Assembly: GCA_963784615.1 (NCBI GenBank)
Contig: CAWASG010000003.1
Span: 1-64,000, forward strand
Source of the DNA: UBA11403 sp963784615
Lineage (GTDB): Bacteria > Pseudomonadota > Gammaproteobacteria > Legionellales > Legionellaceae
Direction: 5' to 3'
Length of the DNA: 64,000 bases
Part shown: positions 24,573-33,676 of the stretch, one piece after another
How the letters are laid out: each line of letters opens with the position of its first letter
Position numbering within the stretch: position 1 is the first letter of the stretch
Translations under genes and position numbers: made by a program
The notes under the pieces: generated by a model
What the model was told of the DNA's origin: nothing
Databases searched by the model: none
What the model saw: the letters and a program-made list of their open reading frames with translations, nothing else

Positions 24573-24800
24573 ATGTGTTTAGCGCTACCAGCACAAGTTG
24601 TACAATTACCGGGTGATGATCGCGCTATTGTGAATTTAGGCGGGATTACCAAAGACATTTCTGTTTCATTGCTGGATGACGTTTCCATCGGCGATTATGT
24701 GATTATTCATGTGGGATATGCCCTGACTCGACTCGATGAAGCTGAGGCGCAGAAAACATTGCAGTTATTCGCTGAAATGCTTGGGGGATCGCCTCCATGA
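24573..24800 (+). CDS. hypC: Hydrogenase maturation chaperone HypC
   Basis: This 75-residue protein begins MCLALPAQV. Cys2 is the residue that, with HypD, carries the Fe(CN)2CO unit. It has the usual small beta-barrel length. A purine-rich AAAAGGA lies before the start, and the stop overlaps the hypD start (ATGA-type overlap). It is separated from hypF by 595 bases of decayed DNA, yet remains on the same strand. Confidence 0.95.
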   Translation: MCLALPAQVVQLPGDDRAIVNLGGITKDISVSLLDDVSIGDYVIIHVGYALTRLDEAEAQKTLQLFAEMLGGSPP

Positions 24801-25891
24801 AATATATTGAAGAATTTAGAAACGGTGACTTGGCAGCAGCGCTGGCACAAGAAATCGCTCGACAAGTTTCTCCTCATCGTCAATACCGATTGATGGAATT
24901 TTGTGGGGGTCATACCCATACGATTCATCGCTATGGCCTGCCCAGTTTATTGCCCCATAACGTAGAGATGATTCATGGGCCTGGGTGCCCGGTGTGCGTA
25001 TTACCCATTGCCAGAATTGATCAAGCGATTGCGCTTGCGTCCTTGCCTAATGTGATTTTATGTAGTTATGGTGACATGTTACGTGTACCGGGCACGGGTC
25101 AAAGAAGCTTGCTGAAAATCAAGGCATCTGGTGCGGATATTCGCATGGTTTATTCCGTTGATGATGCTTTAAAAATAGCGGTTGCTAATCCTCAAAAAGA
25201 AGTCGTATTTTTTGCAATTGGCTTTGAAACCACCACACCGCCAACCGCAGTTGCTATTCAACAAGCCAAAAAAATGCAATTAAAAAACTTTAGTGTTTTT
25301 TGTAATCATATTTTAACGCCAATTGCCATGGATAGCCTGCTTAAAACCAATGACGTTCAACTGGATGGCTTTGTGGGACCTGCTCACGTGAGCATTGTCA
25401 TTGGCAGTCAACCTTATGAAAAAGTTAGTCAAACATATAATAAGCCTATTGTTATCTCAGGATTCGAACCGCTTGATGTATTGCATTCTATTTTGATGTT
25501 AGTTGAACAATTGAACCATAATCGATGTGAGGTTGAGAACCAATACACCCGGGCGGTGAGTCGATTGGGGCACCTCAAATCGATACAAATCATGGCGGAC
25601 GTTTTTGAAGTACGTGATACTTTTGAATGGCGTGGTTTGGGCTTTATTCCTCATAGTGGCTTAAAAATAAAAGACAATTACGCGGTATTTGATGCAGAAA
25701 AGCGTTTTGAACTACCGGAAGTGCGAGGCGAGGAACACAAACAATGCGTGTGTGGCTCAGTGTTGCGAGGGATTAAAAAACCTAAAGAATGCAAATTATT
25801 TGCAAAAGTGTGTACTCCCGAAAATCCCTTAGGCGCGTGCATGGTTTCTTCGGAAGGTGCTTGTGCTGCAGTTTATGCATATGGACGGTGA
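24797..25891 (+). CDS. hypD: Hydrogenase maturation protein HypD
   Basis: This 364-residue protein, of normal family length, carries the three HypD signatures MEFCGGHTHTIHRYG, GPGCPVCVLP and GFETTTPPTA, plus the C-terminal cysteines (CVCGSVLRG, FAKVCTPENPLGACMVSSEG) of the [4Fe-4S] cluster and redox site. It is the scaffold for Fe(CN)2CO assembly with HypC and HypE. It overlaps hypC by 4 bases and is followed 3 bases later by hypE. Confidence 0.96.
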   Translation: MKYIEEFRNGDLAAALAQEIARQVSPHRQYRLMEFCGGHTHTIHRYGLPSLLPHNVEMIHGPGCPVCVLPIARIDQAIALASLPNVILCSYGDMLRVPGTGQRSLLKIKASGADIRMVYSVDDALKIAVANPQKEVVFFAIGFETTTPPTAVAIQQAKKMQLKNFSVFCNHILTPIAMDSLLKTNDVQLDGFVGPAHVSIVIGSQPYEKVSQTYNKPIVISGFEPLDVLHSILMLVEQLNHNRCEVENQYTRAVSRLGHLKSIQIMADVFEVRDTFEWRGLGFIPHSGLKIKDNYAVFDAEKRFELPEVRGEEHKQCVCGSVLRGIKKPKECKLFAKVCTPENPLGACMVSSEGACAAVYAYGR

Positions 25892-25894
25892 ATC

Positions 25895-26953
25895 ATGATG
25901 GATGACGTTATTATTGATAAATCAGCAGGCCCAAAGCTGAATATGAAACAGGGAACCATTGACTTAACGCATGGCAGTGGCGGTCGGGCGATGGCGCAGT
26001 TGATTGATCAGTTGTTTTTGGTAGCATTTGATAATCAGTGGCTCAATCAAAAAAATGATCAGGCTTGTTTTGCGGTTGAGGCCGGGCGAATGGTGATGAC
26101 GACGGACTCGTATGTTGTGTCTCCCTTGTTTTTCCCCGGAGGCGATATCGGTTCATTATCGGTGCATGGCACGATCAACGATATTGCGATGTCTGGCGCT
26201 AAGCCTCTGTATTTATCGGCCAGTTTTATTTTGGAAGAAGGTTTTTCATTAAGGGATTTAAAAACCATTGTCACCTCCATGGCGAACGCGGCGAAGCTTG
26301 CGAATGTTGCGATTGTGACCGGGGACACCAAGGTAGTTGAGCGTGGCAAAGGGGATGGAATTTACATCACTACCACGGGCGTTGGCGTTGTTCCTGCGGG
26401 GATTCATATTTCAGGAGATAAAGCAAAACCTGGGGATAATGTCATTGTCAGTGGGCTGATGGGGTGTCATGGCGTCGCCATTATGTCGCATCGCAATCAT
26501 TTGCAATTTCAAACGGATATTCAGTCTGATGCGGCCTCATTGCATGACTTGGTTGCGTGCATGATTAAAGCTGCACCTCATCTTCATTGTTTACGCGATC
26601 CTACACGCGGTGGCCTGGCAACGACGTTAAATGAATTTGCACGTCAATCAGGCGTTGGGTTCATGATTGATGAGCGACAGATCCCGGTGCAAAGAGAAGT
26701 GGCGAGTGCGTGTGAGTTGTTGGGATTGGATGTGTTGTATGTTGCAAATGAAGGGAAATGTGTTGCGATTTGTGCGCCTGAAGATACAGAAAGGTTATTG
26801 GCGGCAATGCGTTCGCATCCTTTGGGTCGAGATGCAGCAGTGATTGGCGAAGTGATAGAAGATCCAAGACATTTTGTGCAATTAAGAACGGCATTAGGCG
26901 GCGTGAGAATGGTTGATTGGTTGGTAGGGGAACAATTACCCAGGATTTGTTAG
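25895..26953 (+). CDS. hypE: Hydrogenase maturation protein HypE
   Basis: This 352-residue protein of the AIRS/PurM-like fold has DLTHGSGGRAM near the N-terminus, SVHGTINDIAMSGAKP and DPTRGGLATTLNEFA. The C-terminus ends in PRIC; the final Cys is carbamoylated by HypF and dehydrated to thiocyanate. Start ATG 25895 or the adjacent ATG 25898. All residues needed for function appear present. Confidence 0.96.
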   Translation: MMDDVIIDKSAGPKLNMKQGTIDLTHGSGGRAMAQLIDQLFLVAFDNQWLNQKNDQACFAVEAGRMVMTTDSYVVSPLFFPGGDIGSLSVHGTINDIAMSGAKPLYLSASFILEEGFSLRDLKTIVTSMANAAKLANVAIVTGDTKVVERGKGDGIYITTTGVGVVPAGIHISGDKAKPGDNVIVSGLMGCHGVAIMSHRNHLQFQTDIQSDAASLHDLVACMIKAAPHLHCLRDPTRGGLATTLNEFARQSGVGFMIDERQIPVQREVASACELLGLDVLYVANEGKCVAICAPEDTERLLAAMRSHPLGRDAAVIGEVIEDPRHFVQLRTALGGVRMVDWLVGEQLPRIC

Positions 26954-26961
26954 TGGGGAGT

Positions 26962-27006
26962 TTGGACAAGGCTACATGCAAAAAGACGCATGCAGCTTTG
27001 TCCAAA
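26962..27006 (+). terminator. Hairpin after hypE
   Basis: TTGGACAAGGCTACATGC and GCATGCAGCTTTGTCCAA form an 18-base stem with a few mismatches and an 8-base loop, 8 bases after the hypE stop. Only a short T tract follows (TTTTCC, 8-9 bases on), so it may weaken rather than end transcription into the hydrogenase genes. Confidence 0.4.
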
Positions 27007-27090
27007 TAGTGTTTTCCGGCCTTAGTCATTATTTCGGCAGGAGCCATGTATTCGTCTTTGTGAGCGACCCAGCACACATTTGAAATGAAC

Positions 27091-27188
27091 TGCTCCACTC
27101 CCTAACGGTCGTGGCTCGGTTTCCGTGCCTATAGTTAAATCATTTTAATATTGCACGGAATCCGAGCCGCGACCGTTAGTGAGTGGAG
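27091..27188. repeat. REP-like inverted repeat, family A
   Basis: Arms CTCCACTCCCTAACGGTCG with TGGCTCGG, and CCGAGCCGCGACCGTTAG with TGAGTGGAG, enclose an AT-rich loop. It ends 32 bases before the hydB start. A longer in-frame start of hydB at 27179 lies inside this repeat and was rejected. Confidence 0.82.
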
Positions 27189-27220
27189 ATTTTGCCCAAT
27201 GTTTCAAATTAAGGAACGCG

Positions 27221-28366
27221 ATGAAAAAAGGAATGATGGACGATTATTTTCTGCCGCATACACAATTGCAGGCACTCCTTGATGTCTTACAAAAGGCGGG
27301 TTATTCATGTGTCGGGCCGCAAGTCAGAGATGGTGCGATTGTTTATGATACGTTGACGCATGCGGATCAATTGCCGTGGGGGGTGCGGGATAAACAATCC
27401 CCTGGTGAATATCGTTTGGAAACGATCCCTGAGCGAAAGGCGTTTGCCTTTTCAAATGGCCCTCAAGCGATAAAACCCGTTTTATTCAAACCTCAAGAGA
27501 CCGTTTGGCGAACTGAACGTCAGTCAGATGGCAAACTCGTCTTTCAACCCCATCATCCAATCGAAACGCCTATTGCGATGATAGGTGCACGCGCTTGTGA
27601 CTTAGCGGCAATGACCATTCAGGATAAAGTGTTTGTGGGTGGCGCGCATGTTGATACGCGCTACCAACAACGACGTGAGAATTTATTGGTTGTTGCCGTT
27701 AACTGTACTTATGCATCAAACAATTGCTTTTGTGTTTCAGCAGGTACAGGGCCGCATGTTCGCGATACGTTTGACATTTTGATGACGGAAGTTGAAGGTG
27801 GTTTTGTCGTTAAAACGGGGAGTGAGCGGGGAGTCGCGATGATTCAACCGTTAAAGTTGAAGGGCAGTAATGATCAGCAAGTTGCTGTTGCCAGCCAATA
27901 TGTTGATGAAGCGGCGGCCATGCAAACGAAACGGATGCCATTGGATAACTCCCGTGCGTTGCGCGATTTATTGTTTTCCAAATTAGACAGTCCTCGTTGG
28001 GATGAGGTTGCTGAGCGGTGTTTGTCATGCGGTAATTGTACGTCGGTGTGTCCTACCTGTTTTTGTCATAGTGAGGCTGAAAAACCGAGTTTGGATGGGA
28101 GCAGTAGTGAGCATCAGCGTGAGTGGGATTCATGTTTTACTGCAGGGCATAGTCAGTTGAATGGCACCATCATTCGCGATGATACGAAAAAACGTTATCG
28201 TCAATGGGTCACGCATAAATTAGGCAGTTGGTTTGATCAGTTTGGTACGAGCGGTTGTGTTGGCTGTGGGCGGTGTATGACTTGGTGTCCAGTGGGTATT
28301 GATATCACCGAAGAAGTGGCGGCCATTTCAGGCGAGTCTAATGTGAGGATAAAAAATGGCGACTAA
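27221..28366 (+). CDS. hydB: Group 3b [NiFe]-hydrogenase beta subunit (Fe-S protein)
   Basis: This 381-residue electron-transfer subunit is of the sulfhydrogenase/anaerobic sulfite reductase A type. Two ferredoxin-like clusters are seen in the C-terminal third: CLSCGNCTSVCPTC (about residue 268) and CVGCGRCMTWCPVG (about 345). The N-terminal half has GARACDLAAM and the conserved CTYASNNCFC. It passes electrons between the hydrogenase dimer and the FAD subunit. ATG 27221 is chosen because AAGGA lies 5 bases upstream and just outside the repeat. It overlaps hydG by 11 bases. Confidence 0.9.
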   Translation: MKKGMMDDYFLPHTQLQALLDVLQKAGYSCVGPQVRDGAIVYDTLTHADQLPWGVRDKQSPGEYRLETIPERKAFAFSNGPQAIKPVLFKPQETVWRTERQSDGKLVFQPHHPIETPIAMIGARACDLAAMTIQDKVFVGGAHVDTRYQQRRENLLVVAVNCTYASNNCFCVSAGTGPHVRDTFDILMTEVEGGFVVKTGSERGVAMIQPLKLKGSNDQQVAVASQYVDEAAAMQTKRMPLDNSRALRDLLFSKLDSPRWDEVAERCLSCGNCTSVCPTCFCHSEAEKPSLDGSSSEHQREWDSCFTAGHSQLNGTIIRDDTKKRYRQWVTHKLGSWFDQFGTSGCVGCGRCMTWCPVGIDITEEVAAISGESNVRIKNGD

Positions 28367-29204
28367 ATGTTGTTTTGATGCCTATTTACCCCTTGAAGCT
28401 GAAATCATTGCGCGAAAACAGGAATCACCGACTATTTTCACCCTGGATCTTCGCTTTGTGGGTAGTGGATGCCATCAGGAATACGCCTTTCATCCCGGCC
28501 AATTTAATATGGTTTATCTCTATGGTGTGGGGGAGGTGGCGATTTCCATTGTGTCTGATCCTGAAGAAAAAAATCAATTTAGCCATACGATTCGTGCGAT
28601 AGGCCGGGTGACTAAGGCATTGAGCTTACTTCAGCCCGGCTCCCGTGTTGGTATTCGCGGGCCATTTGGTCGTGGTTGGCCTTTGGAACAGGCTATAGGC
28701 AAGGATATTGTCATTATTACCGGTGGGCTTGGTTGTGCGCCTACGGTTTCTGTGATTAATTATATTTTAGCCAGACGAAATCAATTTGGGCACTTGAGTA
28801 TTTTTCAGGGCGTGAAGCATAGCGATGATTTTATTTTCAGGAAGCAGTATGCAATCTGGCAGAAAGCACCCCATACTGATATTCATATTGCAGCGGACGT
28901 CGTCGGTCCGAAATGGCCCTTTTCAGTGGGGTATGTCACTGACATGATTAACACAATCGCACTGCGCCCGGACAATACCGTGGCGATGATGTGTGGTCCT
29001 GAGATGATGATGCATGCAGCGATTAATGCATTGGTTCACAATGGAATGGCTGAAGACAACATTTTTCTCAGCATGGAGCGAAATATGGAATGTGGTATCG
29101 GGCAATGTGGACACTGCCAATATGGGGGATTATTTGTATGTAAAGACGGTCCTGTATTTGCTTATCCAAAGATTAAAGCATTGTTCTGTGAAGCGGGATT
29201 CTAA
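28356..29204 (+). CDS. hydG: Group 3b hydrogenase gamma subunit (FAD/NAD(P)-binding)
   Basis: This 282-residue ferredoxin-NADP reductase-like protein has FHPGQFNMVY for FAD binding, GPFGRGWP, the nucleotide-binding ITGGLGCAP and MMCGPEMMM, and a C-terminal [2Fe-2S] site MECGIGQCGHCQYG with a further Cys in FVCKDGPVF. It exchanges electrons with NADP(H). Position and overlap with hydB and the 2-base gap to hydD support a four-subunit enzyme. Confidence 0.9.
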   Translation: MATKCCFDAYLPLEAEIIARKQESPTIFTLDLRFVGSGCHQEYAFHPGQFNMVYLYGVGEVAISIVSDPEEKNQFSHTIRAIGRVTKALSLLQPGSRVGIRGPFGRGWPLEQAIGKDIVIITGGLGCAPTVSVINYILARRNQFGHLSIFQGVKHSDDFIFRKQYAIWQKAPHTDIHIAADVVGPKWPFSVGYVTDMINTIALRPDNTVAMMCGPEMMMHAAINALVHNGMAEDNIFLSMERNMECGIGQCGHCQYGGLFVCKDGPVFAYPKIKALFCEAGF

Positions 29205-29206
29205 CG

Positions 29207-29998
29207 ATGAATAAACCACGCATAGCGGTGCATAAATTTACATCGTGCGATGGTTGTCAGTTAGCTTTTTTAAATGCCGGCCCCGCGATGCTGGACTTAT
29301 TCGAATTAGTTCATGTCGTGCATTTTGCAGAAGCAGGGGAACTGGCATCTCCTGAGGAAAAAATAGATATCGCTATCGTGGAAGGGAGTATTTCGACGCC
29401 GGGTGAAATCCTGCGCATCAAAACAATTCGTGAACACAGTAAATTCTTGATGACGATAGGTGCTTGTGCGACCGCCGGTGGTATTCAGGCATTACGCAAT
29501 GCAGTTGATTATCAAGAATGGATGGCCAGTATTTATGCTGCTCCCGAACATATCCAAACGCTTAACACGTCGACAGCCATTGCGCATCATGTGAAAGTTG
29601 ATTGTGAATTATGGGGATGCCCAGTGAATACCCATCAAGTCCTCGATGCCATTCGATCGTTATTGTCCAACGCTATTCCGCGTATTAAACGTGATGCCGT
29701 GTGTATGGATTGCAAACGCCTGGGTCATGTTTGTGTACTGGTTACAAAAAACCAACCTTGCATGGGGCCGGTGACGCAAACAGGTTGTGGATCATTGTGT
29801 CCTTCATTGGGACGAGCTTGTTATGCATGTTATGGTCCAAAAGAAAATCCCAATACGACGTCTTTGGGGCATTGCTTTGAACATCTTGGATTTACCCAGG
29901 AAGTTATCGCACGACAGTTTTTACATATCAATAGTCAAGCGCCGGCATTTCAGCTGGCAGGTCAATCTTTTAAAGGGATCAAAATTGTCAAAGCATAA
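29207..29998 (+). CDS. hydD: Group 3b hydrogenase small (delta) subunit
   Basis: This 263-residue protein has a proximal [4Fe-4S] cluster motif FTSCDGCQLAF near the N-terminus, IGACATAGG and ELWGCPVN. Further cysteines in the C-terminal half (VCMDCKRLGHVC, CGSLCPSLGRACYACYG) would hold medial and distal clusters. No twin-arginine signal is present, so the enzyme is cytoplasmic, as expected for group 3. The 3' end overlaps the start of hydA by 14 bases. Confidence 0.92.
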   Translation: MNKPRIAVHKFTSCDGCQLAFLNAGPAMLDLFELVHVVHFAEAGELASPEEKIDIAIVEGSISTPGEILRIKTIREHSKFLMTIGACATAGGIQALRNAVDYQEWMASIYAAPEHIQTLNTSTAIAHHVKVDCELWGCPVNTHQVLDAIRSLLSNAIPRIKRDAVCMDCKRLGHVCVLVTKNQPCMGPVTQTGCGSLCPSLGRACYACYGPKENPNTTSLGHCFEHLGFTQEVIARQFLHINSQAPAFQLAGQSFKGIKIVKA

Positions 29999-31286
29999 GG
30001 ATATTTCAATCAACGTTCCTATTTTGACGCGTGTAGAGGGTGAAGGCGCGCTTGAGTTGGATATTCACAATCAAACCATTACATCGTTACAGTTAAAAAT
30101 TTATGAACCGCCGCGATTGTTTGAGAAATTTTTAGAAGGTCGCAGTTATACCGATCTGCTGGATTTAGTCGCGCGTATTTGCGGAATTTGCCCGGTGGCG
30201 TATCAAATGACCGCAACACAGGCAGTGGAGCAGTGTTTTGGTATGCAGCCAAGCCCTTGGGTGCGTAATATGCGCCGTTTATTTTATTGCGGTGAATGGC
30301 TTGAAAGTCATAGCATGCATATTCACTTTTTGGCTTTACCGGATTTTTTAGGGTTTCACTCAGCACCAGAGATGGCGAAGAAGTATCCGCAGGAAGTGCG
30401 TCGGGGTATGCGGTTACAGGCTTTTGGTAATGACTTAATCCGATTATTGGGCGCACGCTCAGTGCATCCTGTTGGTGCTTGCATTGGTGGATTTTATAAA
30501 GCGCCAAAGCCTGCGGACGTCTTACCGTTGTTGGAACAAGCAAAATCATTGGTTGTGGACTGTGAGGCACTCCTTCGCTGGCTTGCATCGCTCTCGCTTC
30601 CTGATAACTCGCATGAGTTCACCAGCGTGTCACTGTATCACCCGACGGAATATCCCTTTAATGAAGGGCGAATTGTCTCTGATCGTGGCTTGAATATCCC
30701 CGTTGATGACTTTGATTCCTGCTTCAAGGAATTTCAAGTGCCTTATTCGAATGCCTTGCACTGTTTGTTAGACAACAAAACGTATTTGGTTGGGCCATTG
30801 GCGAGGGTGAATCATAGTTTTGGCCATCTTCCTGTTGAAATCCACACACTATTGGAGGAGTTGGATATTCATTTCCCCTCAAAAAACATGGTGCACAGCA
30901 TCATCGCCCGCGCCGTTGAGGTGTATTATTGTGTATTGGAATCCGCGCGCATTTTAGCTGCATATCACACGCCCGATTATAGTTATACAGAAGTGACACC
31001 AAGAGCCGGAGAAGGCTTTGGTTGCACGGAAGCTCCACGAGGCTTGTTGTGGAATAGTTATCACTTGGATGAACAAGGGTTGATTCAATCGGCACGTATC
31101 GTACCACCAACCAGCCAGAATCAAGCGCGTATTGAAGAGGATCTGCGGAGTTCACTCACACGATTTGGGTTGCATCATGATGAAACGCAATTGCGCTTCT
31201 ACAGTGAGATGATCATTCGGAATTATGATCCCTGTATTTCATGCTCAACGCATTTTTTAAATTTAAAAGTGAGTCGAACCGCATGA
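29985..31286 (+). CDS. hydA: Group 3b hydrogenase large (alpha) catalytic subunit
   Basis: This 433-residue protein binds the NiFe site through RICGICPVAY near residue 63 and DPCISCSTHF near the C-terminus. The ten residues after the His (FLNLKVSRTA) are the extension removed by the maturation protease. The start is a TTG at 29985, with AGGGA 6 bases upstream; it places TRVEGEG at residues 14-20 as usual for the family. The open frame runs back to 29787 but lies in hydD. The small-subunit stop at 29998 overlaps, which favours translational coupling. Confidence 0.92.
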   Translation: MSKHKDISINVPILTRVEGEGALELDIHNQTITSLQLKIYEPPRLFEKFLEGRSYTDLLDLVARICGICPVAYQMTATQAVEQCFGMQPSPWVRNMRRLFYCGEWLESHSMHIHFLALPDFLGFHSAPEMAKKYPQEVRRGMRLQAFGNDLIRLLGARSVHPVGACIGGFYKAPKPADVLPLLEQAKSLVVDCEALLRWLASLSLPDNSHEFTSVSLYHPTEYPFNEGRIVSDRGLNIPVDDFDSCFKEFQVPYSNALHCLLDNKTYLVGPLARVNHSFGHLPVEIHTLLEELDIHFPSKNMVHSIIARAVEVYYCVLESARILAAYHTPDYSYTEVTPRAGEGFGCTEAPRGLLWNSYHLDEQGLIQSARIVPPTSQNQARIEEDLRSSLTRFGLHHDETQLRFYSEMIIRNYDPCISCSTHFLNLKVSRTA

Positions 31287-31738
31287 TAAAAATTTTAGGC
31301 ATTGGTTCGCCATTCGGTGATGATCAAGTCGGGTGGAAAGTTGTTGAAGCTTTAAAAGTTCACATGATCGTACATCCCGATATACAGCTGATGAGTTGTG
31401 ATCGCCCAGGTATAAGGCTCATTGAATTAATGCGTGGCGGCAGTAGCATTATTCTAATCGATGCGGTTAAAACAGGACAAAAAAAAGGGGTTATACATCG
31501 GCTGGAAGGGGAGGACATTCAAGCATTGAACACGGTTTTTTCTACGCACGACATAGGTATTGCCGAGGCATTACAAATTGGATCGGCCCTGAATGAACTC
31601 CCAAAGCATATCGTTTTATATGGCATTGAAATCGATGAAGTAGAGGTGGATTCAACATTATCAGAGCCTGTGCAACGTGCGGTGGGTGCGGTTGTGTTGC
31701 AGATTAAAACGGACTGTAGGGATGGGGGGTATCACTGA
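31283..31738 (+). CDS. Hydrogenase maturation endopeptidase
   Basis: This 151-residue protein is of the HycI/HyaD/HoxW family. It begins MIKILGIGSPFGDDQVGW, where the Asp after GIGS is one of the nickel-sensing ligands, followed by a second Asp in IILIDAVKTG and His in STHDIGIAEAL. It cleaves the C-terminal extension of the large subunit after nickel insertion. ATG 31283 overlaps the hydA stop (ATGA). The open frame extends upstream to 31241 but that lies inside hydA. Confidence 0.92.
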   Translation: MIKILGIGSPFGDDQVGWKVVEALKVHMIVHPDIQLMSCDRPGIRLIELMRGGSSIILIDAVKTGQKKGVIHRLEGEDIQALNTVFSTHDIGIAEALQIGSALNELPKHIVLYGIEIDEVEVDSTLSEPVQRAVGAVVLQIKTDCRDGGYH

Positions 31739-31841
31739 TGTGGCGTTATGAAACTTGTACCTGATTCGATGTTTTAAATGCGCAACCGTGTTAGCCCTGA
31801 TGGAAAAGGTATTAGTTGATGGACTTTATATGGCCTTAACA

Positions 31842-31908
31842 AGGCTACATTCCATAAATGTACTATGCTTTAAAATAACGAGCAGATATTCTGGGCGGAT
31901 CATATGGA
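31842..31908 (+). repeat. Direct repeat C, copy 1 (start region of the acs operon)
   Basis: AGGCTACATTCCATAAATGT, ACTATG, AAAATAACGAGCAGATATT and GATCATATGGA occur here and again in the same orientation at 37600-37667 with few changes. The repeat runs into the start codon of the acetyl-CoA synthetase gene (ATG 31904), so it forms the 5' leader and ribosome-binding region of that operon. The rest of the 31739-31841 gap is featureless. Confidence 0.85.
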
Positions 31909-33676
31909 TCATGATGCTAAGCATAGTCAGTTGATTAAAAAGGGGGGCGCAGTCGGCACACTGCAGCCGAACATGCGAGATTATCCTTCATATTATGCGT
32001 CATTTAATTGGACGGATGCCATAGAGGAACTTGATTGTTTGCCCAAGCATAATGGCATTAATATTGCCTATGAAGCAGTTGATCGACATATTCTCCATGG
32101 TAGAGGAAATCAAACCGCGTTACGTTTTATTGGTAAGAATTATCAAACCAAAGACGTAACGTTTCAACAGTTAAAAGTCCTCAGTAATCAGTTTGCCAAT
32201 GTCTTGAAAGATTTGGGTATTGGCCAAGGCGATCGCGTATTCACGTTACTCAATCGAATCCCGGAATTGTATATCGCCGCAGTTGGAACCTGGAAAAACA
32301 GAAGTCTGTTTTCCCCGTTATTTTCAGTGTTTGGACCAGAACCCATTCAATCACGACTGTTGATAGGGGGTGGACAGGTTTTAGTGACAACCGCAGAACT
32401 CTATCGCAAAAAAATTGCCAAAATCCGTGCGACATTGCCGGACTTAAAATATGTATTTGTGATTGGCGATAATAGCGAGTTTGAGAATACACTGAATTTG
32501 CAGACCTTATTATCAGCAGCATCCACTCAATTTGCGATTGGGCAAACTGGTCCTGAGGACGAAGCCATCCTGCATTTTACCAGCGGAACAACCGGTAAAC
32601 CTAAAGGTGCGATTCATGTTCATTTTGCGGTTCTAGCGCATCAAATGACTGGAAAAATAGCCTTGGATTTTCATGCTGATGATATTTTCTGGTGTACGGC
32701 TGATCCCGGATGGGTCACGGGTACTTCCTACGGCATCATTTCGCCGCTGATTAACGGCATCACCAGCATTATTGATGAATGTGATTTTGATGCAGAACGA
32801 TGGTTCAAGATTCTTGAGGAACAAAAAGTAAGTGTATGGTACACCGCCCCAACGGCAATACGCATGATGATGAAGTCAGGCGTCGATATGGCCCGTCAAC
32901 ATCACTTGCCGAAGCTTCGTTTTATTGCAAGCGTTGGTGAACCTCTGAATGCTGAAGCTGTTTGGTGGGGTATGGACGCGTTTCATTTACCTATCCATGA
33001 TAACTGGTGGCAAACTGAAACCGGTGGCATCATGATGGCAAACTACGCCTGCATGGATATTAAACCTGGGTCAATGGGTCGTCCTATGCCAGGAATAACC
33101 GCTGCTATTGTGCTGCGTCAGGATGATGGCACGATTCGTTTTGTCACTGAGCCTGGCAACGCAGGAGAGCTTGCATTGAAAGCCGGTTGGCCTTCGATGT
33201 TTCGTGGTTATCTCGGCGAGGAGGCGCGTTACCAAAAAGCATTTGTAGATGGCTATTACCTCACGGGTGATTTAGTAACCTGTGATAAAGATGGCTATTT
33301 TTGGTTCGTGGGCAGAGCAGACGATATTATCAAATCAGCAGGGCATCTTATCGGTCCATTTGAAGTTGAAAGCGCATTAATGGGCCATCCTGCTGTCGCC
33401 GAAGCAGCGGCCATTGGCAAACCCGATCCCGTTGTCATGGAAATTGTGAAGGCGTTTGTGGCGTTAAAGCCAGGATATCAAGAAAGCGAAGAGTTGAAGT
33501 TGGATATTATGGGGTTCGCACGTCAACATCTTGGCGTTGCGATTGCGCCTAAAGAAATTGAGTTCATGTCCAGTATTCCTAAAACACGAAGCGGAAAGCT
33601 GATGCGTAGACTTTTAAAAGCGCGTGAGTTAGGTCTTCCCGAAGGGGATACATCAACATTGGAAACAAACCTATGA
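31904..33676 (+). CDS. acsA: Acetyl-CoA synthetase (AMP-forming)
   Basis: This 590-residue protein of the acyl-adenylate-forming family has the phosphate-binding loop HFTSGTTGKPKG, the acetate-pocket region TADPGWVTGTSYG with DNWWQTETGG, the hinge segment YFWFVGRADDIIKSAGHLIG and the C-terminal catalytic Lys in PKTRSGKLMRR. It makes acetyl-CoA from acetate, ATP and CoA; the Lys is the classic acetylation site. The start codon lies at the end of direct repeat C. The stop overlaps the next gene (ATGA). A propionate-preferring relative cannot be excluded. Confidence 0.88.
   Translation: MDHDAKHSQLIKKGGAVGTLQPNMRDYPSYYASFNWTDAIEELDCLPKHNGINIAYEAVDRHILHGRGNQTALRFIGKNYQTKDVTFQQLKVLSNQFANVLKDLGIGQGDRVFTLLNRIPELYIAAVGTWKNRSLFSPLFSVFGPEPIQSRLLIGGGQVLVTTAELYRKKIAKIRATLPDLKYVFVIGDNSEFENTLNLQTLLSAASTQFAIGQTGPEDEAILHFTSGTTGKPKGAIHVHFAVLAHQMTGKIALDFHADDIFWCTADPGWVTGTSYGIISPLINGITSIIDECDFDAERWFKILEEQKVSVWYTAPTAIRMMMKSGVDMARQHHLPKLRFIASVGEPLNAEAVWWGMDAFHLPIHDNWWQTETGGIMMANYACMDIKPGSMGRPMPGITAAIVLRQDDGTIRFVTEPGNAGELALKAGWPSMFRGYLGEEARYQKAFVDGYYLTGDLVTCDKDGYFWFVGRADDIIKSAGHLIGPFEVESALMGHPAVAEAAAIGKPDPVVMEIVKAFVALKPGYQESEELKLDIMGFARQHLGVAIAPKEIEFMSSIPKTRSGKLMRRLLKARELGLPEGDTSTLETNL

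Noticed and set aside
26661..27098. 145-codon minus-strand frame at the end of hypE
   Set aside because: It is the complement of the conserved 3' end of hypE plus a repeat, and its residues look like a reverse-strand shadow.
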